Source: Epiperipatus broadwayi | Taxonomy: Eukaryota > Onychophora > Udeonychophora > Euonychophora > Peripatidae | Assembly (NCBI GenBank): GCA_028023455.1 | Contig: JAQFVV010000449.1 | Coordinates: forward strand, 130,001-194,000 | Direction of reading: 5' to 3' | Length of the DNA stretch: 64,000 nucleotides | Part shown: one piece after another, positions 45,200 through 57,239 of the stretch | Numbering within the stretch: the stretch's first letter is position 1 | Layout: every line of letters begins with the position of its first letter | Translations under genes and position numbers: made by a program | Notes under the pieces: model-generated | Seen by the model: the letters and a program-made list of their open reading frames with translations, nothing else | Told to the model about the DNA's origin: nothing | Database searches by the model: none

Positions 45200-46600
45200 A
45201 TAAAAAAAGTACACTAAGGTTTAATAAAAAATATAAATTTTTAAACTAATATAATTTCGGGGGGGGGGGGAGATGTTTTCTAAAATAAGTGTAGGTTTTG
45301 AAATTTTATAAATAATGCATAATACATATATTATATGTTTATTATTTAACTGTGGGCAAACATCTGGTGATCACTGGTTAATCAAGCTTACACTAGATGG
45401 CACTGAAGTGGAGATTTCCTGATTTATCGTATTCTTACTTTATTACTATGTTAAATGAGTTGAATGCAGAAATATAGGCGAATCACTTTTGTGCATATGA
45501 ATCCAGTATGCTTTTATCAATTTTGATTTTATTTTATAAACAATTTAGACTGACATTTTTTCATCAGGGGCTTTTAAAGTGTATTGGAACCAAATTTCTG
45601 CTGCAGACTATGGATCAATGAATAATATTAATAAAAAAAACATTAGACTCAAATGGATAAAAATGATTTTTTGAAGTTTTCTAATAAGTGAAAGATCGTT
45701 CTTTAGGTCTTCAAAGCACATAGCAAGGTAAATTCTTAATATCTTCTCTATATGTTCTGGTCGTTGCAGCTATTACAGTCACATGATTGTTCACATGATA
45801 GATAAACATGGATGGAGTATCAACATTATGTTTTAGTCAGTCATGAGAAATTTTCTGGCTTTTATTTCTGAATTTAAGATCAACGGGACAAAACAGGTTC
45901 TTTTTTCCAGTTGTGGTGATGAGCAAGATGTATCTCTCTGTGTGTGAATACTTAATTTCTTTTTTTAAGAATAGTTCTTTTCAACTAATCTACGATTATC
46001 TACTGTAAGCATAAATAATCATTTTCGCCCTAATCTATTATCAACTACTATAAACCTGACTAATCCATGGACATCTAATAGTATAGTGTCATTAAATTCA
46101 TATTTCTAAATTTTGCATTCATCATTGAGGATTTAGGATTCAAAGTTGGAACCAATATCCTTAATACTTCTAGCAGTCATCTTTTATTCCTTTGTACTCT
46201 TAAATCAATAGCTTGAATTTTAAATATATATATATTAGAATTAGCTTAAATTCAAAAACTGTATGACTTTTTGAACATCAAACTATTAGCTTTTACAACA
46301 TGAAGGAGAAAAAATGGATGCTAAATGCATTGGTTCCAGGTTTGAGTCCTAAATTTCCACTAATGAGGACAAAAATTCACAAACAAGTCATGGACCTAGA
46401 TATTATAGTACTATGTCATAACACTATCTATTGATTATATAGTCTTACAAGTAAATTAGTGAGAATTGGGTAAAGGGAATTGTTCTTGGAAGAATATGGG
46501 TAATATTTATGTGATACTGTTATTGATATCTTTTTTTTTTTTTACATTTAAACTTAGACAAAATTGAGTTATGACTTTCATATCCAGGAAGTTGTCAATT
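45200..46600. other. Intronic stretch, nothing recognised
   Basis: A G10 run at 45259 and an F2 scrap at 45381; nothing else supported. Confidence 0.4.
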
Positions 46601-46602
46601 AA

Positions 46603-46837
46603 AACAGAAGTTGATATCCAAAGTTGGAAGTGAACCCAGGCAATGATTTATATTATGTTTCATTGTAATGATATTCATTATCAATAATCATTATCAATAA
46701 AATATGGAAAGTTGCTATTAAACAGAAGTTGATATCCAAAGTTGGAAGTGAACCCAGGCAATGATTTATATTATGTTTCATTGTAATGATATTCATTATC
46801 AATAATCATTATCAATAAAATATGGAAAGTTGCTATT
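46603..46837 (+). repeat. Perfect 118-bp tandem duplication
   Basis: Copy 1 starts at 46603 and copy 2 at 46721 (both AACAGAAGTTGATATCC). They are identical base for base through AAAGTTGCTATT, ending at 46837. Two copies only. Confidence 0.92.
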
Positions 46838-46859
46838 GTAGAGACCAATGGTATATTAG

Positions 46860-48390
46860 CCATAGTGGTAGCATTAAGGGTTGAAATCAAGGAAGTAAAA
46901 AAAAATTATGGGTTCTTTACCCATGGAAATGTGACACTAACTCCACCAAAGGTTAGTGCTGCAACACCTTATAGTTATATTTTGCTACCATAAAGAATGC
47001 ACTGACCCTCTTTCAAACAATCCAGATTAATTTGGGACATTTAACTAAATGTCCATTTACCGACCAGTGTTAGATGCTTGGCTATGGGATGGCTACTTAA
47101 GAAAAAATCCCAATTCTACTTGAAACTGACAACATTTTCAAAATATGCTCAATGCCCTCTCTAACCCTATGTGGAAGCACTAACTTCTACATCACCAAAT
47201 GTGGGTAAATCATATTTATGATCTGACACATTATCATTATAAAAAAAATAAATAAGAGTACCTTCATGTAGATATACAAAATGTTTTTAAACCAGCTAAA
47301 GATCATTTCAAAATTATCATGGAAGATTTTAGTGCTAGAGTTAGAAAAATCTATAAAAAAATGAAAGGGTTGTAAATAAATCTGGATTTGTAAACAAAAA
47401 TGGGAGGACTTATAGTGCATACATTGGGGGCAGATATCAACTTTACATTATGAATTTTTTGTTGTTGAGCAAAATCTAAAGAAAACATGGATTATATTTA
47501 GATAAAAAAATACATCTGTCATGCCTATAATGGCTTAATAGATTCAACAATAAATGGCCATTAATAAGTGAAATATAAGACAAGATACATTATTACAAAG
47601 TTATAAAAATAGATTTATTATAAATTAAGCAAATAATCAAATAATGTATTGCTCAAGATTTCATAAGAAGTTCAAGCTGAGTAACAAACAATGCATGGAC
47701 TCTGAGCTCCAAAGCCTGTAACTCCACCAGTGTGCCGAACCATTTTCTAGATAATCAAATACAACACACTTTATAAAAACACATTTTATTTTCAATCATG
47801 ATTTGTTCTATAATAATTCATAAAGATTGCTATATTCTAAAATAATTGCTTTGTTTTCAAACATGCTCTATTAAATTTCATGACACATCTTTATCCAATT
47901 GTGGGTGTTTAAGAAAAACAAGCACAGCTTTTCTGCTGTAATGCCATCGATTGTAAGCTTAAGAAATCAGTGATTACCAGGTACCTCATCACATTTTAAA
48001 TCCACACCCTTGGATGTTATCTTTGTTACTAAAGTTTGGGATTCAAATCTGGAAAGTAATGTAGTTTCACACCTGGTAGCCACCTCTAAGTCCATTTTAT
48101 CTGTCAAACTAGTAATGTAAAATTTAAATCAACATAAGATTTTAAACCAAAATCAAACTGCTTGAATAGTTCTGTAGAAACACCTGATTTCTGGTTAGGA
48201 ATAATAATAATAACAACAAATCATTTATTAATTCTCCAGCAAACTCAATATATGATAAAGCAAAACAGCTGTCTACTCTAGTGCCCTCTATTAAAAACTG
48301 AGTAATTATCAGATGTTTTATTGCATTTTAAATTTCCATAGTATCTTAATTCAATTCCTTTTACTCTATGACTTTTTCTTTGTATTGTAA
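46860..48390. other. Intronic stretch, nothing recognised
   Basis: No gene or repeat match seen; short frames here have no natural composition. Confidence 0.4.
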
Positions 48391-48398
48391 ATAATTTA

Positions 48399-48880
48399 TT
48401 GTGATGTGATGCACTGTGACTTCTCCTTATATGGAATCTGGAATCTCTCAGCAACTATCTCCAGAGAAACCTGTTAGCCACTTTACTTTCCCTTTCCATT
48501 CCCCACCCTAAGTTTCTCCATATCCGGTTCCATTCTATTTCCACAACATAATCTTTGTCAACTCCATGGGCTTCATATCTAAATCCCCTTTATCTGTTCC
48601 CAAACCCAGCATAAAAAAACAATAACCCACTTTTTGTATAATCACTTTGCTTATATTTAGTCTTCCATAACTTCATTATTTGTACCTTTTCCGCTTTCAA
48701 GCATTTACAGTGAATTGACAGATACCTAATATTTTCTATGCCTTCCTTACACAACTTGCAGACTAAATCACCCATATTTTTTCATTTACATGTATATTCC
48801 CTTGTTGCTAAAGATTCCATTCGAGCCTTAAACAGTAAACTACTTTCCTTGCTATTATCATAAATTAACTGATGGTTCTG
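48399..48880 (-). mobile_element. LINE-B 3' end, copy 5
   Basis: The minus strand encodes CKLCKEGIENIRYLSIHCKC (Cys-x2-Cys...His-x4-Cys motif with the His changed in spacing), followed by a frame break. The 3' side has GAATCTCTCAGCAACTAT and the tail TGTGATGTGATGCACTG. Truncated near 48880 after the TTATCATAAATTAACTGATG word. Confidence 0.82.
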
Positions 48881-48889
48881 CTCTCTATA

Positions 48890-49345
48890 TTTATCACCCC
48901 TGCTTAAATGTCATTGTAGTGCCCTAGTATGCAGGGCCAACCCTGATGAATACTACTTTTCTTATGTATTATATCCCTTTTTGTTATCTGTTCATCTCAT
49001 CTTTACTGAAATTCTTTATAATCTTCTTATTGGTCTTTAATGCTCTACAATCTAGAATATTTTCTGATTCCCAATTGCCATCTTGCTGCAAAATTTCTCT
49101 AATTTCTCCATTTATTCCTTCCTGCTATTCCCTCTGTTGATATTCTTTTTTCTTGTTTACTGATAATGTTGGATATTTGTTTCTAATAATCTTTTGATCT
49201 TTTATAATAAAATCAGTGTCTTGTAACACTTTTTTTTAATTCCTGAAAATATTTCTTTATGCAATTCTATATGATTTTTTTTTTTTAATTCGGAATAGGT
49301 AGTACAATATTAAACCTATATTTTTCTCAGGTCTAAAATGTTGAC
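48890..49345. other. T-rich intronic stretch, nothing recognised
   Basis: A Leu/Phe-rich 64-codon frame at 48946 is low complexity. The minus strand might be a further LINE-B 5' scrap, but I cannot support it. Confidence 0.35.
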
Positions 49346-49351
49346 ACACAA

Positions 49352-49585
49352 AGGCTAAACTCTCCATACAGTAATGCTACTCAGTATAAACCAGAGTAAT
49401 CAATGGATGCAAGAACATTTGTGCATAAAATCCCTATCTAGTGCCTACTCATCCAATATTCCCAGACAAGTTGGTAGCTATGTCTTTCATAAGTGAGGAG
49501 CCTTGGATATGATAGCACTGCACCTTGATCTTAGGATCTAATGCAGCCCCCAAGCTGATCATGTGATATTTAGTGGTCTAAAATG
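49352..49585 (+). repeat. Fold-back/MITE family F2, single arm
   Basis: AACTCTCCATACAGTAATGC, CAATGGATGCAAGAACATTT, ATAAAATCCCTATCTAGTGC, CTACTCATCCAATATTCCCA, ATAAGTGAGGAGCC, TCTTAGGATCTAATGCAGCC and the outer flank GATCATGTGATATT. The second arm is absent. Confidence 0.8.
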
Positions 49586-49589
49586 TTGC

Positions 49590-50440
49590 ATTGAACTTAT
49601 TTATGTAGCTAAATACTACAAATTATCTTTATTCAAAACCTGACTTTTCAATGTTTAATTGTATTGATACTTGATAAGAATAATTTATAATATTTGCATC
49701 TATGTACTGACAGGGGCTTACATATATTTACATGTGCATGTGACTGGATGTATGTGCATGTGTTTGCTTACAAGCTGATATTTAGGCTGTATTTTACCTT
49801 GCAATATATTGATAGTATGGTGATTCAAAAATAGGTGGCATTATAAGCAATCCTAATAATGGAAAACACTGCAAATTATCTATCATATGATTTATTTATT
49901 ACTTTTGATCCAATACAAAATTTTAAAGGAGGATCAGATTAAAATAACTTGGGCTGGTAAATGTTTAATTTGTTGGACTTTGCTTTTGATATGTTTTTAA
50001 AGTTTTCCTATATGGAAGCCATTTAATTATACAGTAAGATCTTTTTAGAATCTTGATGGCTTTTCTTATTGGTCTTTAGCTGTGTATTCCACTTCTAGAT
50101 ATGATTTTCCAAAAGGTGGAATATCATTAGTCCAAATACTTATTACTCAAAAACTTTTATTATTGAAACCCAAATTTTAAAAGTGATTTTTAATTAATAA
50201 TAAAAGTAAATTATTATTTTTATGCAATATTTTAAATTATTGTCATTGCTATAAAATTAAGCATATATTTACACATAAACCAAGCTATAGATAATAAAAT
50301 TAATATTTGTTTGCATTTTAAATACAGGTTAGATTTATAGTGATTGGGGTAAAAAAATTATTCTTGGAACATGAAAAATTTAAAAATCCAAAGAAATCCA
50401 AGGAACAAGAATTTTGGATGCATAGTTTTTATTTGTATTA
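49590..50440. other. AT-rich intronic stretch, nothing recognised
   Basis: No gene or repeat relationship seen. Confidence 0.4.
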
Positions 50441-50444
50441 ACAA

Positions 50445-51205
50445 AATTTACATCATAGTTGATATCCAGAATATGCAGAAAGAGTGATGGTTAAGGTGAT
50501 CATTGTTTCATTGCATTAACATGCACATCTCATGCAATGGTTGATATCCAGAATATGTAGAATGGGTGGTGGTAAAGGTGATCATTGGTTCAATGTATTA
50601 ACATGCCCATCTCATGCAATAGTTGACATCCCGAATATTCAGAATGAGTGATAATTAAGGTGCTCATTGTTTCAAATGCATTAACATGCCCATATCATGC
50701 AATGGTTGACATTCAGAATATGCAGAATGAGTGTTGGTTATGGTGATCATTGTTTCAAATGCATTAACACGCCCATATCATGCAATGGTTGACATCCAGA
50801 AATGCAGAATGAGTGATGGTTATGGTGATCATTGTTTCAAATGCATTAACATGCCCATATCATGCAATGGTTGACATCCAGAATATGCAGAAATGGGTGG
50901 TGGTAAAGATGAGCATTGTTTCAATGCATTAGCATGTCCATTTTATGCAATAGTTGACATCCAGAATATGCAGAATGAGTGATGGTTATGGTGATCATTG
51001 TTTCAATGCATTAACATGCCCATCTCATGCAATGGTTGACATCCAGAATATGCAGAATGAGTGATGGTTATGGTGACCAGTGTTTCAATGCATTAGCATG
51101 CCCATCTCATGCAACAGTTAACGACCAGAATATGAAGAATGGGTGATGGTAAAGGTAAGCATTGTTTCAATGCATTAACATGCATCTCATGCAATGATAG
51201 CTCAT
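50445..51205 (+). repeat. Minisatellite, period 82-83 bp, about nine units
   Basis: The landmark CAT(C/A)TCATGCAATGGTTGA recurs at about 50526, 50608, 50691, 50774, 50856, 50939, 51021, 51103 and 51183. Each unit contains CATCCAGAATATGCAGAATG, AGTGATGGTTATGGTGATCA and TTGTTTCAATGCATTAACAT. Units differ by scattered substitutions and 1-2 bp indels. The first unit (50450) lacks the CATCTCATGCAA start. Confidence 0.92.
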
Positions 51206-51544
51206 GCAAGAAGTATTGCAAAGTTCATAAGATTTAATGAACACCATAAGACTTGGTGATATTATAAGGCATCTTATATCATTCAGTGTTAGAAGAGTTG
51301 AACATCTACAATAACAACCACCATTATCAGCACATACTCTACATATTATGGATATTAACCATTATGGTAAAAATCTTATCTAAATAAACCATTGGGGCTT
51401 TCAAAAGACCTGATTGTATTCATAAACTTGATAAAACAGCAGTTTTCATCATTGCAGGAAAAAAAAAATCATCAAAGCATGCTAATTTATTCAACAACCA
51501 TATATATAATGTGGAAGGAATATAGATACCAAACTTAATTTCTT

Positions 51545-51564
51545 ACACATACACACACACACAC

Positions 51565-51603
<39 letters not shown>
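51545..51603 (+). repeat. (CA)n(TA)n microsatellite
   Basis: CA units followed by about 18 TA units with one interruption; adjoins the F1 copy to its right. Confidence 0.88.
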
Positions 51604-52270
51604 GGGTATACGAGCACAGACTTTCACATGACCCACCACTCTCCACACTATCTCATATCACTGATACACTTGAACATATATATGTTGAAAAGATAAATAA
51701 TCACCAATATACATATTTCATGCTAAACCAGCAATCGTCAGTTGGTCCAAATTACCATCTCTACACATATATGCTATAAGTGCTCAGATATATATTAAGA
51801 TAGCCGATCCTCATACTTTAATGGACAGGCTTTAATCTACTTCACACTCCATCTCTTCAACCGTCCATCCAATTGAAAATCTGATGATGGAATGCTCAAA
51901 GGCTACCCTGAGGCCAAGATTCTTGTCACACCCATATTGACCTAAGGTCAATCTGACCCCTCATGTGCATGACATAATCCATTTAACACATATATAAGGG
52001 ATGGGCAGACATCTCTACTATGTAATAACTGAAACAGACCGGCTTATTATATACCTGTCTCTATATATGCAATATATAGGGCATATGAGCACAGACTTTC
52101 ACACGACCCACCACTCTCCACTTCACTTCCTAATACTGATATACTTGAACACATATATGTCGAAAAGATAAATAATCACCAATATCCGTATTACATGCTA
52201 AAACAGCAATCATCAGTTGGTCCAGATTAGCATCTCTACACATATTTGCAATAAGTGCTCAGATCTGATG
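51604..52270 (-). repeat. Fold-back family F1, two direct copies in tandem
   Basis: The first copy (51604-52060) has GAGCACAGACTTTCACATGA, AAAAGATAAATAATCACCAA, ATCGTCAGTTGGTCCAAATT, GACAGGCTTTAATCTACTTC and CAATTGAAAATCTGATGATG. The second (52079-52268) repeats GAGCACAGACTTTCACACGA to AAGTGCTCAGAT. Both are in the same orientation, unlike the palindromes elsewhere, and belong to a distinct subfamily with TTTCAC(A/G)(T/C)GACCCACCA. Confidence 0.78.
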
Positions 52271-52274
52271 GCTT

Positions 52275-53405
52275 CTAAATTGCTAATTGGATAAATAAAT
52301 AACAGTTAAAACGCATCTCAAATGAGGCTGAAATCTGTTTTTTATTACTGGTGTCTCTAACAATGGCAATAATTCTTGAAATACTCAGACAATGACAGTG
52401 AAATTGAACGGAAGATATAAATAAACAATTATACATTCGTATATATATAAATGATTATGAAAATTCTATTCTCATCTTTCACCTATGAAAACTTTTATTT
52501 TAATATAAATAAATCTTATCTTGAAAACTGTTAAAGTATTCCTTTTTTTTTTTTTTTGAAAAAAAAAAAAAAGTATTGTATATACTAAAAGATGTTTTTA
52601 TAATTGAGAGGTACCAGTCGCATTGTTCTGGATCAGTAAGTAGGACACAGTTCTCTCTCTCTCCCTTCAAAAAATCATTTTAGTTGCAATCAAACAAAAT
52701 CACAGACTGTTACGAAAGTGATTTTTGATAATTCATATCGAACTGTCGTCTATTTGTATAATGGGAGTACATCTTAAAAAAATTTGTGATCCTTATACGT
52801 CCACGCACTTAAATTTCTCCCGGAAAGGCCAGTTGAGTTAATTAAACAATAAGATATGGTCGATAATATATATATGTATGATGCATCTATTTGCTGGTAC
52901 GAGTACCATATCTACATATATATTGTATGCATGCATGGCCGTATTCCGATTTCACTTTCAAATTTTACAAAAGTAGCTACTTCTTTAGACTTAGGAATAT
53001 GCTTGTTTTTAAATAATTTTTTTGTTTATCTGACGAGTTGTATATACACACACATATATATATTAGGGTGCATAAAATGTTCAAACGACCTTCTAATGTT
53101 TTTTTCAGCTAGCGATATGCACTGTGATATTTTATTAGTATACATGTGGATATATGTATGTGTGTGCTTTCACATGAACGGTATATCTGGTCCGAGTATT
53201 TGCTTAAATAAATGTCGAGTTGCAATTTATTTGCTGCCATTTTTATTATGCTGTATATGATTTGTGTGTGTGTGTGGGTGTGTGTGACTTTTTTTAATGT
53301 AGGCGAAAACAGTTTCGTTTTTGAAAAAAGTGTAGAGAAATTAATGGACATGTGAAAATAGATTAATTTATTTGATGAGAACCATTAAACTTCTACACAT
53401 CTTTA
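52275..53405. other. AT-rich intronic stretch with short microsatellites
   Basis: Includes a T14 and A13 pair at 52543-52572 and a (TG)n tract at 53262-53287. The 134-codon frame at 52856 is Ile/Tyr/Cys-rich noise through TA-rich DNA and is not supported as a gene. Confidence 0.4.
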
Positions 53406-53408
53406 TTT

Positions 53409-53450
53409 TACAGTCGATCAATAATGGTTAAAATGATGATGAATCAAAAT
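53409..53450 (+). mobile_element. LINE-A 3'-terminal scrap
   Basis: CAGTCGATCAATAATGG followed by AAATGATGATGAATCA matches the last 40 bp of the LINE-A copies at 20250 and 40200. Confidence 0.55.
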
Positions 53451-53616
53451 ATTAATATATCAATAATTGAAGTATTGAATTATATATATATTAAATTGTT
53501 TCAGATATGATTTTATGTATTTCAATTTATATATATTAAATTGTTTAGATATAAGTTTATGTATTTCAATTTATTAGGTCAAGTTAACAGAAAGTGTTTG
53601 AAGAATATATTCCTAC

Positions 53617-54362
53617 TGTGATGTGATGTGCTTTACTGTGACTTCTCCTTAAACGGAGTCAGGAATCTCTCAGCAGCTATGCCCAGAGAAACCTGTTAGC
53701 CACTTTACCTTCCTTTTCCATTGTCCACCCTAAGTTTTCCCATAATCTGCTCCATCCCATTTCCACAACATAATCTTTGTCAACTCCATGACCTTCATAT
53801 CTAAACCCCCCTTATTTTTTCCCAAACCTAGCATAAAAACCAATAACTCACTTTCTGTATAATCACTTTGTTCATATTTAACCTTCCATAACTTCATTAT
53901 TTGTACCCTTTCTGCTTCCAAACATTTACATTGAAGTAATTGAAGTAACAGATGCCTAATATTTTCTATGCCTTCCTTACACAACTTGCAGACTAAATCA
54001 CCCATATTTTTCCATTTACGTGTATATTCCCTTGTTGCTAAAGATCCCGTTCGAGCCTTAAAAAATAAACTACTTTCCTTACTATTATCATAAATTAACT
54101 CACACCCAATGTTCCGTTTATTTCTATATAAACTCATTTTACTCTCCATTCTAGTTCTCCATCTCTCCAACTCCCTATTCTTTATTACCTTTCTCACCCA
54201 TCTTGTTGCCTGCCCTTTACTTGTAACCCAATTAAATACTATTTTGGCTATTCTTTTATTATCCATAAACTGCAATCTACCGAACATTTTCAATTTGCTT
54301 TTTGCATCCCTCATATAAAAACTTGACCATCCCATTTCTCCTTGAATTGCTACGTGTCTCTA
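53617..54362 (-). mobile_element. LINE-B 3' end, copy 6, longest open frame (201 residues)
   Basis: The minus strand from 54335 to 53730 is open for 201 residues, the C-terminal part of a non-LTR retrotransposon protein downstream of the polymerase. It is rich in basic residues (KVIKNRELERWRTRM), then has FFKARTGSLATREYTRKW and the zinc-binding CKLCKEGIENIRH, whose His-to-Cys spacing is widened by a short LLQ duplication before CKC. It ends LLVFMLGLGKNK and WKWDGADYG. The 3' UTR of about 110 bp ends in TCACATCACAG-type repeats. It is 5' truncated near 54362. Probably the youngest LINE-B copy here. The first Met is simply the first in the fragment, not the native start. Confidence 0.85.
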
Positions 54363-54571
54363 TAAAGTAGCGACATCTACTTTGTTTTTCATCTGTTTAT
54401 ATTAATGACACTAACAAACTGCAGAATAATAGATATTACTAGTACATAATATATATAGACTGATGTGGTTATATGCTATATAACATACCCCTAGCATATT
54501 TACGTGTTCTACACATCATCATCTATACTTTCAGATAATTGACCCATAATATTTAAACTTAAAAGAGTAAC

Positions 54572-54815
54572 AAATTTTTCAGACAGTAGTGCTACCTACT
54601 GCAAGTCTTAGTAATCAATGGATGCAAGAAGGTTTGTGCATAAAAGCTTCATGTAGTGCCTACTTGTCCAATATCCCAGACTAGTTTCTAGCTTGTGACT
54701 TTCATCAGTGAGTAGCATTGTTTCTGAAGGTACTGCACCTAGATCAGGATCTAATGCAATCCTCTAGCCACCTGCTACCTATTTAGTGTAGGAAATGGGG
54801 ATTATGTGATGTAAT
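54572..54815 (+). repeat. Fold-back/MITE family F2, single arm
   Basis: CAGACAGTAGTGCTACCTAC, CAATGGATGCAAGAAGGTTT, AGTGCCTACTTGTCCAATAT, CAGACTAGTTTCTAGCTTGT, TCATCAGTGAGTAGCATTG and GGATCTAATGCAATCC, then the outer flank GGGGATTATGTGATG. Confidence 0.78.
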
Positions 54816-54954
54816 ATTTAAACTTAATGGAGAATTATGTAGTTTGTCAAAATATTACTTTCAAAAAACATTCTTTATAAGTACATGTACATCACAAAAC
54901 TTAAGTAAACACCTGAAAATCCTTCAACTCAATTAATAATTTCATTTTATAATT

Positions 54955-55620
54955 GATAAAACAAGTTGGTACTTGTGCGTTCAAGTAAACCAAGATGGCA
55001 GCTTGTATTTTTGATAAATGTACAGTTTCAAGAGCCTATAATCTATCGAATACTTGTTAGTTATTAAATTAAAACAAAATTAACAAATCAATTGTTAAAT
55101 TTTAAAAAAGGAATAAATTTTGATAAATTTCATTAAAAAGCTTTAGTTCTTTTTTTTTTACTTATATTATAATGTGGAAAGTGACAGACACGTTTAACAT
55201 TGTCTTACTTTGTTTCAAACAGTGGGTTTCTTTTTGTCAACATTTTTTTTGGTAAATTGTCATAATAATAAAAATGGGACCTTCCTGTCACAGAATGTGA
55301 TGTACTAGATTATTTCCAAGGATATGGGACCCTGATCTCCCAAAAAATGTGTGTAAATGGTCACGATATGATTACACACAGCCGATACAAATAAAGAGTA
55401 TATATATATAAATAAACTGTAAATATTGTAATTAATTTTTCCACAATGATTTTTTTTAAAAATAATAGTAATAAAAAATTAAATTAAATATGAAATATGA
55501 TATTTCCTAGCAGGCATTTTTTTGTAACATTTTTTTGGGAGCTCTGAAACTATATTTATCAAAAATGTGGCTGCTATCTTAGTTTACATAAAAACTCACA
55601 AATACCAGCAAGTTTAATAA
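54955..55620. repeat. Fold-back element (family F6), arms about 100-170 bp
   Basis: TACTTGTGCGTTCAAGTAAA and CCAAGATGGCAGC on the left pair, with mismatches, with GTGGCTGCTATCTTAGTTTA on the right. TTTTTGATAAATGTACAGTTTCAAGAGC pairs with GAGCTCTGAAACTATATTTATCAAAAA. The interior is AT-rich and non-coding. Confidence 0.65.
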
Positions 55621-55639
55621 GAAGGAAATTTCTGTAAAA

Positions 55640-56020
55640 GACAACAAATAATTTCCTGACACTTTCAATAACCTCTTCAACTTTGCAGAATATATTTCAT
55701 TATTACATATTTTTTCAGACGTTGACTGTCACAAAACTATTACCATCTCAAACATAACAGAAAGTCAATAAATTAATAATGTCTCCTCTTTCTGTATACC
55801 ATAATTTCTCCCTGTTGTATCCTAATGATATAAAAACCATTAAATTTGTAATGTAAGCTTGGATGCAATGTGTTAAGAAGGTGGGATGGAGATAGAAAGC
55901 AATGGTAAATTACCATTTATGATAATCACCTTATCATATGATTATCTCAACCCACCATCAGAACACAACTTACTGTGCATCCACTAAAAGCTAACTACTA
56001 ATGATTAAATAAAATCCTTA
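55640..56020. other. Intronic stretch, nothing recognised
   Basis: No gene or repeat relationship seen. Confidence 0.4.
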
Positions 56021-56024
56021 TTTT

Positions 56025-56310
56025 TAGTTCACCTTCGAGTAGTAAGTTATAAATTGCAAAGTGAAGCTCAATTGCTCAATATTATAAGAATTATTAAGCT
56101 TCTCAATGTCCAGTATAGAAAATATTGAATAAATTTGCATAAATTACTACCCAGTTTTTTGGTTTAAAATGTCAACGTAAGCTGATCTCTCAAGATAGGC
56201 TATGAATATGGGGAGTAAAGATCCATGAAAGTGCTCAGCCTAATAATTCTTATAATATTGAGCTTCACTTGTTTGCGTAAAGCGCCATTTATAACTTACT
56301 AACGATTAAA
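56025..56310. repeat. Fold-back related to F5
   Basis: GTAAGTTATAAATTGC, AAGTGAAGCTCAAT and AATATTATAAGAATTATTAA on the left pair with TTATAACTTAC, ATTGAGCTTCACTT and AATAATTCTTATAATATT on the right. The AAAGTGCTCAGCC word is shared with the F5 hairpin at 44020. Confidence 0.72.
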
Positions 56311-56319
56311 TGAACAAAA

Positions 56320-57120
56320 ATTTGTTAGTCCAATAAATAAGTAGTTCATAAGTGAATCAATTACTTAAACATCCAATTGAAAGACAAAGAAAAAAATAAT
56401 CTGTTTTTTAAAATCTGAATTTTACTTTCAGTTTTGTACGAAGTGAACCTTAGTGCAAGTTCACATGGCTGCCTATGACAACAATCTGAGTTATTTTTTA
56501 ATGGAAGTATTGAATTTTTATTAACTGATGGCATTTAAATTGCATTCCAAAAATAAAGAAATACCATTTTGATTTATTATGTAAAATTAGATTAAGAATG
56601 AAATAATTAATCAGTTTAACACAGTGGTTGAACATTAAAATTAAAATCTAATGCTCCATAGACTGAAATTTCTCTTCCCATATTTGAATGCTTACATTAA
56701 TTTCTTGAGTGGTAAACCATTTCTTTCCACCTATCTGCTTATCTCCCCATCTTCCCACACACTCATCCAACTACATATCTATCTATTTATCTATCCATCC
56801 ATCCATCTATCTGTCTGTCTTTTAATGAAGGAAATATGCTATTAATATTATTAATTATATGTTGGACTATTTTCATCTGGCCATTCATTCATCTGCTCAT
56901 CCATTCATCCATCTATCTATTTGTATATATATATATAATGAAGGAAATATGCCATTAATATTACTAATTATATGTTGGACTGTTTTAATCAACTAATATT
57001 AATTATTAAATGTCTTTAGAAAAATTCTAACTAAACTTTTTAAATATATTCAATTGCTGGAAATAACACACGGGCTAAGATCAAAAAGTGTGAATTGATG
57101 TCACTCTTCTTTATTCTTCA
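56320..57120. other. Intronic stretch with short tetranucleotide runs
   Basis: Degenerate CATC/TATC runs at 56770-56820 and 56880-56930, followed in each case by AATGAAGGAAATATG(C)-TATTAATATTA; these are two direct copies of about 100 bp. No gene seen. Confidence 0.5.
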
Positions 57121-57124
57121 GATG

Positions 57125-57233
57125 TTGTTAGCCTGACCAGTGTCAGTAACAACTAACATAATTGAACCCGAACTTTTAGATTCATGAATATTGAATCAAA
57201 TGTAATGCTCTAACCAATAGGTTAATCTGTCAC
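57125..57233 (-). mobile_element. tRNA-derived SINE, family S2, copy 2
   Basis: Minus strand: ACCTATTGGTTAGAGCATTA (a good A box), B box GTTCGGGTTCAATTATG, then the tail TGACACTGGTCAGGCTAACA. The tail and its distance from the B box match the copy at 12007. Confidence 0.75.
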
Positions 57234-57239
57234 AAAGTA

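Noticed and set aside
50445-51205. CRISPR-like array
   Set aside because: The units are contiguous 82-83 bp tandem repeats with no distinct spacers, and the genome is eukaryotic.
52856-53260. 134-residue open frame
   Set aside because: Composition is Ile/Tyr/Cys-rich through TA-rich and CA-rich DNA, with no recognisable motif and no splice or transposon context.
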